Origin: Bacteroidales bacterium
GTDB lineage: Bacteria; Bacteroidota; Bacteroidia; Bacteroidales; JAADJA01
NCBI GenBank assembly: GCA_020052415.1
Contig: JAGVPB010000094.1
Location: 1 to 64,000, forward strand
Direction of reading: 5' to 3'
DNA: 64,000 nt
The translations under genes were made by a program, and so were the position numbers. The notes beneath the pieces were generated by a model. That model saw only the letters and a list, made by a program, of their open reading frames with translations. It ran no database searches and was not told the DNA's origin. Shown here piece by piece: positions 26,038-35,858 of this stretch. The first letter of the stretch is position 1. Each line of letters begins with the position of its first letter.

Positions 26038-27573
26038 ATGCGATTAGAAGACAAATTCAAACAATTTGAAGAAAGGAATAAACTTGCCGAATATGGCGGA
26101 GGAAAAGAAAGAATTGAAAGGCAGCATAAAGCCGGCCGCAAAACATCACGTGAGCGGATAAAAGATTTGCTGGATCCTGAAACTTTTGTTGAGGTTGATA
26201 AATTTGTCACCCACCGGGCAACTGATTTCGGGATGGAAAAGAATAAAATCCTTGGTGACGGAGTGGTAGCCGGTTATGGAAAAATTGACGGCAGGCTGGT
26301 TTATGTATTTGCTCAGGATTTTACTGTTTTTGGCGGTACATTGAGCCGGGCAAACGCCGATAAGATCATCAAGATTATGGATCTGGCGCTGAAGATGGGC
26401 GCCCCGGTGATCGGACTGAACGATTCCGGAGGTGCAAGAATACAGGAAGGTGTTGAGAGCCTTGCCGGCTATGCCGATATTTTTTACCGGAATACAATTG
26501 TATCAGGAGTAATACCGCAAATTTCAGCAGTTTTGGGTCCTTGTGCCGGAGGAGCCGTCTATTCACCGGCAATAACTGATTTTATCCTCATGGTAAAAAA
26601 TACCAGCTATATGTTTGTGACCGGGCCTGAAGTCATTAAAACGGTTACACACGAGGAAGTGACAATGGAAGATCTTGGTGGTGCTATGACTCACAATTCA
26701 AAAAGCGGGGTAGCCCATTTTATTGCCGAGGATGATGAAATAGCGATGATGATGATCAGGGAACTATTGAGTTTTATTCCTTCCAATAATATGGAGGATC
26801 CGCCAATAAAACCCTGCACCGATGATATAAACCGCGAGGATGAATCACTTCAAACCGTCGTCCCGGATGATCCTAACAAGCCTTATGATATGAAAGAAAT
26901 CATTACCACTGTTGTGGATGAAAACAACTTTTTTGAAGTAATGCCCTATTTTGCTCAGAATATCATTATTGGCTTTGCACGTATGGGTGGCAGGCCGGTA
27001 GGAATTGTTGCAAACCAACCTGCTATTCTTGCAGGAGTCCTCGACATCAATTCAGCAATAAAGGGAGCGCGGTTTGTAAGGTTTTGCGATGCTTTCAATA
27101 TTCCATTGGTTACTTTTGTTGATGTGCCTGGATTCCTTCCTGGAACAGCCCAGGAATTCGGAGGAATAATTAAACATGGAGCTAAACTCCTTTATGCTTT
27201 TGCAGAGGCAACAGTTCCCAAAATCACTATAATTACCCGCAAAGCCTATGGCGGCGCGTATGATGTTATGTCGAGCAAGCACATTGGGGCCGATGTCAAC
27301 TTTGCTTATCCGACTGCCGAAATAGCTGTTATGGGACCGGAAGGAGCCGTAAATATTATATTCAGGGACAAATTAAATGAAAAGGATAAGAAGCAGGCTG
27401 TTGAAGAGTATAAGAGGACATTTGCAAGTCCCTATAAAGCTGCTGCATTAGGTTATATTGATGAAATTATTTATCCAAAGCAAACCAGGTATAAAATCAT
27501 TCAGGCACTGGATATGACTCAGAATAAGGCGCAATCACTCCCGCCTAAAAAACATGGAAATATTCCTTTATGA
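26038..27573 (+). CDS. Acyl-CoA carboxylase carboxyltransferase subunit
   Basis: The 511-residue protein matches propionyl-CoA carboxylase beta/methylmalonyl-CoA decarboxylase alpha chains. The two crotonase-fold halves show [24 protein letters not shown] and [19 protein letters not shown] in the first half, and [54 protein letters not shown] with [13 protein letters not shown] in the second. With the preceding biotin carboxylase and carrier it forms a soluble carboxylase. In anaerobic Bacteroidota such sets usually work on propionyl-/methylmalonyl-CoA, but acetyl-CoA cannot be excluded. Its stop directly abuts that of the convergent Hpt gene. Confidence 0.94.
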   Translation: MRLEDKFKQFEERNKLAEYGGGKERIERQHKAGRKTSRERIKDLLDPETFVEVDKFVTHRATDFGMEKNKILGDGVVAGYGKIDGRLVYVFAQDFTVFGGTLSRANADKIIKIMDLALKMGAPVIGLNDSGGARIQEGVESLAGYADIFYRNTIVSGVIPQISAVLGPCAGGAVYSPAITDFILMVKNTSYMFVTGPEVIKTVTHEEVTMEDLGGAMTHNSKSGVAHFIAEDDEIAMMMIRELLSFIPSNNMEDPPIKPCTDDINREDESLQTVVPDDPNKPYDMKEIITTVVDENNFFEVMPYFAQNIIIGFARMGGRPVGIVANQPAILAGVLDINSAIKGARFVRFCDAFNIPLVTFVDVPGFLPGTAQEFGGIIKHGAKLLYAFAEATVPKITIITRKAYGGAYDVMSSKHIGADVNFAYPTAEIAVMGPEGAVNIIFRDKLNEKDKKQAVEEYKRTFASPYKAAALGYIDEIIYPKQTRYKIIQALDMTQNKAQSLPPKKHGNIPL

Positions 27574-27966
27574 TCAGGATTTTGTGGCGTTCTCGTTTTC
27601 GAAAAGCTGTTTGTAAAGAATTTCTCTTTCTTCCTTTACCTGTTCTATTGCAAGATTAAGTATGGAATTGATTTTTTCAACCAGATCAGGGACTTCATCC
27701 TTGTTGATGTTATCTCTGGTATTGTTTTCCAAACGCCTGATATCTTGCTTAATATCATTTATACAAAAAATATCAACGGATGATTTTAATTTATGAGCCA
27801 ACTTACTAACACCATCAGTATCATCCTTTTGATAGCATTTATTTAACTCATTCAGGCTTTCCGGAGTTGCCTGAAGAAATATCTTAATCATCTGAAAAAT
27901 GGCTTTTTGGTCCCCTCCAAGCATCTCATTTAAGTTGGTCAAATCAAACAGTTTTTTCGAATCCAT
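27574..27966 (-). CDS. Hpt-domain phosphotransfer protein
   Basis: The 130-residue helical protein is a stand-alone histidine phosphotransfer protein. The phospho-accepting residue is H58 in SKLAHKLKSSVDIF, and the surrounding helices fit the four-helix Hpt bundle. The C-terminal 30 residues are a charged helix. Such proteins pass phosphate between a hybrid kinase and a response regulator; no kinase lies in this window, but an NtrC-type regulator is the next gene upstream. A full-consensus sigma-54 promoter and a copy of an 11-bp motif precede it (28041-28119), suggesting that its expression is controlled by that regulator. Confidence 0.88.
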   Translation of the reverse strand: MDSKKLFDLTNLNEMLGGDQKAIFQMIKIFLQATPESLNELNKCYQKDDTDGVSKLAHKLKSSVDIFCINDIKQDIRRLENNTRDNINKDEVPDLVEKINSILNLAIEQVKEEREILYKQLFENENATKS

Positions 27967-28040
27967 TGATAAATATTTTATAAATTTTAAAATGCGGTCA
28001 AACTTGTAATTTCATGCATTATTTTAAACGCATTGGAATT

Positions 28041-28056
28041 AGCAACTATTATACCA
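28041..28056 (-). promoter_or_regulatory. Sigma-54 promoter (-24/-12) for the Hpt gene
   Basis: Read on the minus strand the sequence is TGGTATAATAGTTGCT, which fits every position of the general consensus TGGYRYRNNNNTTGCW, with exactly ten bases between GG and GC. It would start transcription near 28030, about 65 bp before the Hpt ATG at 27966. The upstream gene encodes a sigma-54 activator, and a candidate activator site lies about 60 bp further upstream at 28109-28119. Confidence 0.7.
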
Positions 28057-28108
28057 CATGTCCAATCAATTGTATATAAACGATTTAATTTAGAAAGATT
28101 TAGTATTC

Positions 28109-28119
28109 ATTCTCTATTT
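28109..28119 (-). promoter_or_regulatory. Candidate activator site, copy A (AAATAGAGAAT)
   Basis: On the minus strand the 11-mer AAATAGAGAAT lies about 55-65 bp upstream of the -24 element of the sigma-54 promoter, where enhancer-binding activators usually bind. The same 11-mer recurs at 29604-29614 and 52108-52118, each time in a gap between genes. Confidence 0.45.
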
Positions 28120-28210
28120 GAAAAAATACAAATTAAAAAATGGAAATTGCACTTTATGGAATAAAAAATACAATTCGATTAAGAAATATTTCGACACAGG
28201 ATTGTCTATA

Positions 28211-29554
28211 TTATATTTCATTATTTTTAAGCATCCGATAAATGGTTGACTTTCCAATATCAAGTTTTTTGGCAACGACCATTACGTTGTTGTTATACTT
28301 CTGAAGGTAAAACTTTACAATCTTTTTTACATAACCCTCAAGCGTATCTTCTTCGAGCAGGAAATCACTCTTTGCATTTGTCGAATTGAAAGTGACATGC
28401 TCTTCATCTATATTTTGCGAATTGGTTAATACACAGGCTAGTTCCATCACAGCTTTCAATTCACGAACATTGCCGGGAAATGGATATTTTAATAATTTTT
28501 CCTGAGCTCTGGAGGATATTTCCATCCTGTTCATTTTATTCTCCTTGCAAAATTCATCAACAAAGTGTTTTGCAAGAATAAGAATATCATTACCGCGGAA
28601 TCTTAACGGTGGAATTTCTATTGGTAATCCCAATAACCGGTAATATAAGTCTTCCCTGAAATTCCCTTTCTGCACCTCTTTCGCAAGATTCCTGTTGGTA
28701 GCAACGATGACACGCGCATCGAATTTAATTGCTTTATTTCCCCCCACGCGGGTCAGTTCCTTTTCCTGAATAACCCGTAGCAGTTTGGCCTGCATATTCA
28801 GATCCATCTCACCGATTTCATCTAAAAAAATCGTTCCTCTGTTTGCAAGTTCAAATTTTCCTAATTTTCTGGAATTAGCCCCGGTAAATGATCCTTTCTC
28901 ATGTCCAAAAAATTCGCTTTCAATAAGATCATGAGGAATTGCGGTAACATTAATTGGCACAAAAGAATATTTTGACCTTGTAGAATTATAGTGGATGGCT
29001 TTTGCAACAAGTTCTTTTCCTGTACCGGTTTCGCCGTATAGAGAAACTGTAATATTGGTAAATGTGGCTTTTTCAATTAGCTGAAATATCTGTTTTATAG
29101 CAAGGCTGTTACCTTTAATTATCTTTTTGAATTCATACTTCTTACCTATTTCTTCTTTTAATGAATTAATTTCTTCTTTTAACTCCAGCCGCTCTTTGAT
29201 GTTTTTTAACGTATTCCATAGTCGTGCTTTGGTATCTTCATCCTTAACAAAATAATCATAAGCTCCGTCCTTTAACAATCTGACTGCGGTTGCAACATCT
29301 TCCTGTCCTGACACTATAACAATCGGAATGTCCTGGTTGAACTCTTTTACTTTCTTGATAACATCAAATCCCGACATGTCGGGTAGCGAATAATCGAGCG
29401 AAATCAATGAAGGTCCCTGATATAGATTTCTTAAACATTCGGCACCTGTTTCAAATTTAAAAACTTCATTATCAGGATTAAGGGATAGATGATATTTTAA
29501 CATTTCGCCATACAGAGGATCATCCTCAACGATAAATATTTTGAATGAATTCAT
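28211..29554 (-). CDS. NtrC-family sigma-54 response regulator
   Basis: The 447-residue protein has three domains. They are a receiver (residues 1-120) with acidic pair D11-D12, phospho-acceptor D54 in LISLDYSLPD and K107-like VKDEDT end; a sigma-54 AAA+ domain (about 140-375) with Walker A LYGETGTGKE, the sigma-54 contact loop GSFTGA and Walker B GTIFLDEIGEMDLN; and a Fis-type helix-turn-helix at the C-terminus (YNNNVMVVAKKLDIGKSTIYRML). It should activate sigma-54 promoters by DNA binding at a distance. The Hpt gene downstream, with a consensus sigma-54 promoter, is a probable target and partner. No sensor kinase adjoins it. Confidence 0.95.
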   Translation of the reverse strand: MNSFKIFIVEDDPLYGEMLKYHLSLNPDNEVFKFETGAECLRNLYQGPSLISLDYSLPDMSGFDVIKKVKEFNQDIPIVIVSGQEDVATAVRLLKDGAYDYFVKDEDTKARLWNTLKNIKERLELKEEINSLKEEIGKKYEFKKIIKGNSLAIKQIFQLIEKATFTNITVSLYGETGTGKELVAKAIHYNSTRSKYSFVPINVTAIPHDLIESEFFGHEKGSFTGANSRKLGKFELANRGTIFLDEIGEMDLNMQAKLLRVIQEKELTRVGGNKAIKFDARVIVATNRNLAKEVQKGNFREDLYYRLLGLPIEIPPLRFRGNDILILAKHFVDEFCKENKMNRMEISSRAQEKLLKYPFPGNVRELKAVMELACVLTNSQNIDEEHVTFNSTNAKSDFLLEEDTLEGYVKKIVKFYLQKYNNNVMVVAKKLDIGKSTIYRMLKNNEI

Positions 29555-29928
29555 ATCATCAATAAATTTTTTTCGAATGTACTACTTTTTTGATTTCGTT
29601 CCCAAATAGAGAATATTTTGTCAAAAATAAGTTGAATTTTAATAACCATAACTCAATATGCAACAATTACTTTATTTTGCGTATGGGTTAAGTTCTTAAT
29701 ATCAGGAATTTATAGAATATTTCTTCCGATGCTCAGGAGAAATTAAAAGTAGTACGAGTATTCAGCTTTATTTGTTTCAGGATGCAAATTTGCTTTGGAT
29801 GAATTGAAGGATTTTGGGAAGAAACTAAATAATTCTGAAATTCCAATTTATCCGAGTGATTTTTTGACCGGAAGTTTTGCTTTTTATTATGATTAATTTT
29901 GCCCGCACAATTATTTTAAAATTTTGAA
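29555..29928. other. 374-bp gap with activator-motif copy and a possible gene remnant
   Basis: The gap separates the divergent regulator and PHP genes. It holds a second copy of AAATAGAGAAT at 29604-29614. A loose GG-N10-GC match, AGGATGCAAATTTGCT, occurs at 29779-29794 (plus strand) but lacks the CAC part of the -24 element. A 47-codon open segment at 29753-29893, ending in TAA, has protein-like composition (FALDELKDFGKKLNN) but no usable start. No RNA gene was recognised. Confidence 0.4.
29604..29614 (+). promoter_or_regulatory. Candidate activator site, copy B (AAATAGAGAAT)
   Basis: This exact copy of the 11-mer lies 50 bp upstream of the start of the sigma-54 regulator gene and 315 bp before the divergent PHP gene. 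The position suits autoregulation of the regulator, but no consensus sigma-54 promoter was found on either side. Confidence 0.35.
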
Positions 29929-31140
29929 ATGATTATCAAAATATCTGTTATTCTTGGAAAATCAATTCTCTTATTTATCACGGCTATTATGATAATTATC
30001 ACAATCGAATATATCACATGTCCTGTCTATAAGTTTAAGGCATCAGTTCCTTTTTCAGGAAAGAACTATTATAATCCATATAAACAAATTGATCCGGGAT
30101 TATGGAGAAAAGCCAATTTTCAGGTTCAATCTTACGCCTGGCTTGGGTTGACTTCGGGCAGGTTGAATTCGAATGAAGCTATTTACAATACATACAGACG
30201 TCTTGGGTACGATATCATTGCCACTTCCGATTACCAAAAGATAAACCGGTTTCGGTCTGCTGAAACAGACTATATTCCGGTGTATGAACATGGCTATGGA
30301 ATCAAAAAAAATCATCAGGTTTTAATTGGAGCCGGAAAAGTCCTTTGGACTGACTATCCAATATTTCAAACCATCCATAACAAACAACATATTCTGAACC
30401 TGCTCCGTAAGGGCAATGAGCTCATTTTTATTGCTCATCCCAAATTGCGCGAAGGTTACAAACCTGAAGATATGAGGTACCTTGGGAATTATGATGGGAT
30501 TGAGGTTCTGAACAATTATCGTACATCACTTGCACACTGGGATTCTGCACTTTCAACGGGTAAGTATCTGACCATAATTGGGGATGACGATGCACATGAT
30601 ATATCAAATCCGGATGAAATAGGGCATCATTGTACGTTCATCAATTCACCTTCCGTCACCCAAAATGATATCATAAGTTCATTAAAATCCGGTCGTGCTT
30701 TTGGTGCAAAAATTAACAGGCCCGAAGGCGAAACCTTTGAAGCGAAAATAAAACGCACCAAAGTGTTGCCGGTCGTACTACAGGTTAATATGAAGAAGGA
30801 TACCCTCATTGTGAGCACAGATTCTATTGCCGGAGAAATCCGGTTCATCGGACAGAGGGGCCGTTTATTGAAAACATGCTTTAACAGCAGTACTGCTTTG
30901 TGTTTGTTTGAAAAAACAGATCCCTATATTCGAATTGAGATTGAATTTAAAAGCAGGACAATTTATTATCTGAACCCTGTATGCAGAATTGAAGATGCTT
31001 TTCCACCTGAAATTATAAGCCCCGAAATTGATATTTATCGAACCTATCTTTTAAGAATTATTGGATTTTCGTCACTGCTTTTTATTATTTTTAATTATTT
31101 CATGTTAAGTAGGATTTTCCGAAAAAGGTCAAATTGCTAA
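29929..31140 (+). CDS. Membrane-anchored PHP-like protein with altered metal motif
   Basis: The 403-residue protein has an N-terminal membrane helix (SILLFITAIMIIITIEYI, about 12-30), a PHP (polymerase and histidinol phosphatase) type domain, and a C-terminal membrane helix (YLLRIIGFSSLLFIIFNYFML) with a basic tail. The segment after the first helix, WLGLTSGRLNSNEAIYNTYRRLGYDIIATSDYQ, is the normal PHP layout, and H170-P and G218-D-D-D-A-H223 carry the later metal-ligand histidines. However, the first HxH motif is Q65-V-Q67, so a normal trinuclear metal centre is doubtful. It is followed after 3 bp by a GT39-type glycosyltransferase, so both probably act at the membrane in surface-polymer or lipid modification (inference). 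Confidence 0.75.
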   Translation: MIIKISVILGKSILLFITAIMIIITIEYITCPVYKFKASVPFSGKNYYNPYKQIDPGLWRKANFQVQSYAWLGLTSGRLNSNEAIYNTYRRLGYDIIATSDYQKINRFRSAETDYIPVYEHGYGIKKNHQVLIGAGKVLWTDYPIFQTIHNKQHILNLLRKGNELIFIAHPKLREGYKPEDMRYLGNYDGIEVLNNYRTSLAHWDSALSTGKYLTIIGDDDAHDISNPDEIGHHCTFINSPSVTQNDIISSLKSGRAFGAKINRPEGETFEAKIKRTKVLPVVLQVNMKKDTLIVSTDSIAGEIRFIGQRGRLLKTCFNSSTALCLFEKTDPYIRIEIEFKSRTIYYLNPVCRIEDAFPPEIISPEIDIYRTYLLRIIGFSSLLFIIFNYFMLSRIFRKRSNC

Positions 31141-31143
31141 AAG

Positions 31144-32706
31144 ATGACAGAAGAAAAAATCAAAAAAGCTTTGGCCTGGTTGATCTTTATTTCAATATTG
31201 ATCAGGATATTTCTTTCATGGACACTGGAATTGGGTAACGATGAGGTTTATTATTGGACTTACGCCATGTATCCCGATTTAAGCCATTTTGATCACCCAC
31301 CAATGGTAGGATGGATAATTCAGCTTTTCTCATTTAATTTGTTTTTTGAAAGTGAACTTTTTCTCAGGCTTGGATCATTAATCTTCGGTTCGCTTAATTG
31401 CCTGCTGATGTTTTATATCGGTAAAGAAATAAAAGATTCTCTTACCGGATTATATGCAGCATTACTCTACACTACCTCTGTTTATGGTTTTATAATCACC
31501 GGGATATTTATTTTGCCTGATACTCCTCAAATGTTTTTCTGGCTATTAGCCGTTTTTTTTGCGATCAAATCATCCTCTGTCACGCAGATTGACAGAATAT
31601 CAAAAAGGAATATGATTCTAACCGGCCTTTTTACCGGCTTTGGTATGTTGTCAAAATATACCAGCATTTTTATCTGGACCGGAGTTATATCATATATTTG
31701 CCTTTTTAACCGAAAGTGGCTGAAAAGTAAATGGTTATACCTTTCATTTTTCATTACCCTGCTGATTTTTTCGCCGGTTATTTATTGGAATATAAAAAAT
31801 AATTTCATAAGCTTCTCTTTTCAAAGCGAGCGGGTAAATCTGTTTACATCCTCACTAAGAGTTGATTACTTTATTATGGAGATTCTTGGTGAGTTTCTTT
31901 ACAATAATCCGGTAAATTTCATTCTTATAATCATCTCTCTGATCGCTATCTTTAAGAAGAGAGTCGAATTATCGTTGAATCACGCCAGATTGATCCTTCT
32001 TATCAGTCTGCCGATGATCATCATTTTTATCATTTTCTCTCTGTTCAGGCGAACGCTGCCACACTGGACGGCGCCTGGTTACACAACATTGCTTATTATT
32101 GCTGCGGTCTTTTTAAGAAATAAAAATATTGGAGAAAAATTTATTCCAGCCCCAATTAAAGCTGCCGGGTTGTTGCTCGTTATTGTTGTACTCATCGGAT
32201 TTCTTCAGGTTAATTACGGATTGGTTCGCTTTTCAAATCCTGTAAAGACTGATCCAATTGAACTCGGCAAATATGATCTTTCACTTGAAGTTTTTGGCTG
32301 GAAACAGATTGGCAAAGGATTTACAAAAGTTCTGAACAGAGATAAAGAAAAGAAAAAATTAAACGATGATGCAGTTATAATTACTTATCGCTGGTTTCCG
32401 GCGGCAAACCTTGATTATTATGCAGGCAGGCCTAATCAGATCAAAACGCTGGCAATCGGATCAATAAATGATATTCATAAATATTACTGGATCAATCAAT
32501 ACCGGGGAGGATTTTTTTATGGCATGGATGCTTATTTTATAACTACAAGCTATGATTATGCCGACCCGTGCTATATTTTTTCAGATTTTTTCGAAATTAT
32601 TGAAGTGACTGACACAATAAGAATCAACAGAGCTGGCAGTCATGTCATGAATGCATTTATTTACAGAATGGAAAATATGAAAAAACTTCCGGTAATAAAA
32701 AGGTAA
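31144..32706 (+). CDS. GT39/ArnT-like membrane glycosyltransferase
   Basis: The 520-residue protein has about 10-11 membrane helices in its first 370 residues and a soluble C-terminal part. The first loop ELGNDEVYYWTYAMYPDLSHFDHPPMVGWIIQLF holds the acidic residue and DHPPM motif of the PMT/ArnT superfamily, which use polyprenyl-phosphate-linked sugars on the outer face of the inner membrane. It starts 3 bp after the PHP-like gene and is probably cotranscribed with it. Acceptor and sugar cannot be read from sequence. It converges with infB. Confidence 0.9.
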   Translation: MTEEKIKKALAWLIFISILIRIFLSWTLELGNDEVYYWTYAMYPDLSHFDHPPMVGWIIQLFSFNLFFESELFLRLGSLIFGSLNCLLMFYIGKEIKDSLTGLYAALLYTTSVYGFIITGIFILPDTPQMFFWLLAVFFAIKSSSVTQIDRISKRNMILTGLFTGFGMLSKYTSIFIWTGVISYICLFNRKWLKSKWLYLSFFITLLIFSPVIYWNIKNNFISFSFQSERVNLFTSSLRVDYFIMEILGEFLYNNPVNFILIIISLIAIFKKRVELSLNHARLILLISLPMIIIFIIFSLFRRTLPHWTAPGYTTLLIIAAVFLRNKNIGEKFIPAPIKAAGLLLVIVVLIGFLQVNYGLVRFSNPVKTDPIELGKYDLSLEVFGWKQIGKGFTKVLNRDKEKKKLNDDAVIITYRWFPAANLDYYAGRPNQIKTLAIGSINDIHKYYWINQYRGGFFYGMDAYFITTSYDYADPCYIFSDFFEIIEVTDTIRINRAGSHVMNAFIYRMENMKKLPVIKR

Positions 32707-32738
32707 AAGGCATCAATCAGGCAAATCAAAATATACTT

Positions 32739-35700
32739 TTAAAGTTTCTTTTTTACTTCTACTTCTTCATACCCTTCAATGATGTCGCCTATTTTTATAT
32801 CATTATAGTTTTCTATATTCAATCCGCATTCATAACCTGTTTTAACATCTTTCACATCATCTTTGAATCGTTTAAGAGAACCAAGCATTCCGGTATAAAT
32901 TACAATTCCGTCGCGGATAATTCTAACTCTGGTATTGCGTGTAATAACACCATCGAGAACCATGCATCCCGCCACTGTACCGACTTTTGTAATCTTAAAT
33001 ACCTCGCGGACTTCTACATTACAAACAATTTTTTCTTCAATTTCAGGCGACAGCATGCCTTCCATAGCAGCCTTGATTTCTTCAATAGCCTGGTAAATAA
33101 TTGAATAAAGCCGGATATCTATTTGCTCCTGTTCCGCAAGTTTTCGTGCACTAACTGAAGGACGAACCTGGAATGCAACGATAACTGCATCGGATGCCGA
33201 AGCAAGCATAACATCTGTTTCTGTCACTGCTCCAACGGATTTATGAATAATGTTGACCTGTATCTGTTCATTGGATAGTTTGAGCAATGAATCTGAAAGA
33301 GCTTCAACTGAACCATCTACATCACCTTTTACGATTATATTGAGTTCCTTAAAGTCACCAATGGCGATACGCCTGCCGATTTCATCAAGGGTGATATGTT
33401 TTTGTGTCCTGATACCCTGTTCCCTCTGCAATTGCTGACGTTTACTTGCAATTGATTTGGCTTCCTTTTCATCCTTTAAAACTTTAAAAACGTCCCCTGC
33501 CTGGGGGGCGCCGTTAAGGCCTAATAACAGTAACGGTGTTGAAGGACCTGCAACTGTAATTCTCTGGTTACGCTCATTATACATAGCTTTTACCCTTCCA
33601 AAGGTCGAACCGGCCAAAACCACATCTCCTGTACTGAGCGATCCGTCCTGAACCAATAACTTCGCAACATAGCCTCTTCCTTTATCCAAAGAGCTTTCTA
33701 TTACAGTGCCGTGTGCCGGTTTATCAGGATTTGCTTTTAAATCCAGCAATTCGGCTTCCAATAATACTTTTTCGAGTAAAACATCAATATTGACGCCCTG
33801 CTTGGCTGAAATATCCTGACTTTGATATTTACCTCCCCATTCCTCAACCAGAATATTCATTTTCGATAATTCATCCTTAATTTTATCAGGATTTGCAGTC
33901 GGTTTGTCAATTTTATTGATGGCAAAAACAATTGGAACTCCTGCCGCCTGGGCATGATTGATTGCTTCAACGGTTTGAGGCATAACATTATCATCGGCGG
34001 CAACTACAATGATCGCTACGTCTGTTACTTTAGCGCCTCTTGCCCGCATTGCAGTAAAAGCTTCATGACCCGGAGTATCAAGGAAGGTGATTTTTTTACC
34101 TCCATCCAAAATAAATTCGTAAGCTCCGATATGTTGTGTAATACCACCGGCTTCACCTTCCACCACATTGGCTTTCCTTATAAAGTCGAGCAACTTGGTC
34201 TTACCATGATCCACATGACCCATTACCGTAACTATCGGAGCACGGGGAACCAGGTCTTCATCGTCGTCCTCATCAATGACTTCTGTGATGGCTTCCTGAA
34301 AATCAGCACTTACAAATTCAAGCTTATAGCCAAATTCTTCGGCAACCAGGGCAAGTGTTTCGGCATCAAGCCTTTGATTAATTGATACAAACAATCCCAG
34401 CGACATGCAGGTTGAAATAATTTCGTTAACCTGCACATTCATCATCGTAGCTAACTCATTTGCTGTAACAAACTCAGTAACTTTAATGACATTTTTTTCT
34501 TCTTCAATCTTTTCTAATTCCTTTTGTTTCTGCGCGCTCACCGTCTGCCGTTTCTCCCTTCGATATTTGGAAGCTTTAGATTTACCGACACCGGTTAACT
34601 TAGCGAGAGTCTCTTTGATCTGCTGCTGAATATCACCCTCTGAAATTTCAGGTCTTTCCCGGTCTTTCCTTCCGCGCTTATCCTTAAACCTTTGATGGTC
34701 CTGTCTGGGTTTATTATCTTGTGGTTTTTTGTCTTTATCCTGTGAAACATGTTCTTCAGGTTTCTTTCTAATCCTTTTTCTCTTTTTCCTTCTTCCCCCG
34801 AGATCAGTATCTTTTGATGTAGCAACAGGCCGTTTATCCGATTTTTTCTTGTCTGCCGGAAGTTCAATTTTATCAAGGACTTTCGGGCCTTCAAGTTTTT
34901 CAATTTTCGCTTTGATAAAATTCGGGTCTTCAGGTTGAGTTAACTGCATTTCTTTAGGATGCCTCTTTTCTTCAGCTTTCTCTTTTGCTAAAGGTGCTTT
35001 ATTTTTATTCTTTTCAGAAGCAGATTCTTCACGTCTTTTTTCAAATTCCCTCTTAACCGGTTTTTTCCCTTTATATTTTTCTTCTCTTTCTTTTTTCTTT
35101 TCTGCTGCAGATTTTCTCGGAGGCTTTGTTCGAAAATTCATGCTGTCCAGATCAATCTTGCCAACTATTTTGGGTTGATTTTCATTCCTCTCATTTTTAT
35201 GTTTTTCTGGTTCAGCTTCCGCTTCAACAGTTTCTTCCTTTTCTTTTACGCCTTTCGCCTGCCCGTCAACTTTAACGGTTTCATCATCTTTCCCGGGAAT
35301 TTCCTGATCAGTGACATCTGCAACAGGCTCGGCAACAAGTTTTTCTTCAGTCCTGGATTTTGATTTTTTAACTTCAGTTACTTCCTCTTTTTGAGATTTT
35401 TCAGTTGCCGGTTTTTCTTCCTGAACAACAGTTTCTAAAACTCCTTTTTCTTTTTCTTTCTCTTTTTTCGATAATGATAATTGTTTAATAAAAACTTCAT
35501 CTACATCATCATCTGATTCGATAAATTTTTCTTTGACTTTTTTATCTTCAATTGATATGGTTTGATGGCTGGTATAATCCAATCCAATTTTCTTAGCTTC
35601 TTCCAATACTGATTTCTGCGACTGGAATTCCCTGTCCAGTAAATCGTAAAGGTCAGAACTGATCTTTGAATTGGGATTACTTTCAACATGATGTCCTTTC

Positions 35701-35792
35701 TTAGAAAGGAATTCAACGATTGTTGAAAGCCCTACATTAAACTCTTTCGCAGCTTTGCTAAGCCGGATTGAAGGTTTTTCAGATTCTGCCAT
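32739..35792 (-). CDS. infB: Translation initiation factor IF-2
   Basis: The 1017-residue GTPase places initiator tRNA on the 30S ribosome and promotes subunit joining. The G domain begins near residue 525 with [12 protein letters not shown], then [16 protein letters not shown] and the NKID motif. Domains II-IV follow, ending in the EEVEVKKKL tail. The first ~420 residues hold an N-terminal IF2-N helix bundle ([24 protein letters not shown]) and a long lysine/glutamate-rich linker. The linker is very long, as usual in Bacteroidota. It is the third gene of rimP-nusA-infB. Confidence 0.98.
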   Translation of the reverse strand: MAESEKPSIRLSKAAKEFNVGLSTIVEFLSKKGHHVESNPNSKISSDLYDLLDREFQSQKSVLEEAKKIGLDYTSHQTISIEDKKVKEKFIESDDDVDEVFIKQLSLSKKEKEKEKGVLETVVQEEKPATEKSQKEEVTEVKKSKSRTEEKLVAEPVADVTDQEIPGKDDETVKVDGQAKGVKEKEETVEAEAEPEKHKNERNENQPKIVGKIDLDSMNFRTKPPRKSAAEKKKEREEKYKGKKPVKREFEKRREESASEKNKNKAPLAKEKAEEKRHPKEMQLTQPEDPNFIKAKIEKLEGPKVLDKIELPADKKKSDKRPVATSKDTDLGGRRKKRKRIRKKPEEHVSQDKDKKPQDNKPRQDHQRFKDKRGRKDRERPEISEGDIQQQIKETLAKLTGVGKSKASKYRREKRQTVSAQKQKELEKIEEEKNVIKVTEFVTANELATMMNVQVNEIISTCMSLGLFVSINQRLDAETLALVAEEFGYKLEFVSADFQEAITEVIDEDDDEDLVPRAPIVTVMGHVDHGKTKLLDFIRKANVVEGEAGGITQHIGAYEFILDGGKKITFLDTPGHEAFTAMRARGAKVTDVAIIVVAADDNVMPQTVEAINHAQAAGVPIVFAINKIDKPTANPDKIKDELSKMNILVEEWGGKYQSQDISAKQGVNIDVLLEKVLLEAELLDLKANPDKPAHGTVIESSLDKGRGYVAKLLVQDGSLSTGDVVLAGSTFGRVKAMYNERNQRITVAGPSTPLLLLGLNGAPQAGDVFKVLKDEKEAKSIASKRQQLQREQGIRTQKHITLDEIGRRIAIGDFKELNIIVKGDVDGSVEALSDSLLKLSNEQIQVNIIHKSVGAVTETDVMLASASDAVIVAFQVRPSVSARKLAEQEQIDIRLYSIIYQAIEEIKAAMEGMLSPEIEEKIVCNVEVREVFKITKVGTVAGCMVLDGVITRNTRVRIIRDGIVIYTGMLGSLKRFKDDVKDVKTGYECGLNIENYNDIKIGDIIEGYEEVEVKKKL

Positions 35793-35858
35793 AAAACCAA
35801 TTAAAGTTACCTATGATTTATTAATTTATTATTTAATATTTACTTTAATCCAAAACTA

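Noticed and set aside
29779-29794. Sigma-54 promoter before the PHP-like gene
   Set aside because: The GG-N10-GC spacing is right and TTGCT is present, but the -24 element lacks its CAC part and the site is 135 bp from the start codon.
33954-34385. 143-codon frame antisense to infB
   Set aside because: It is a shadow of the conserved G domain of IF-2.
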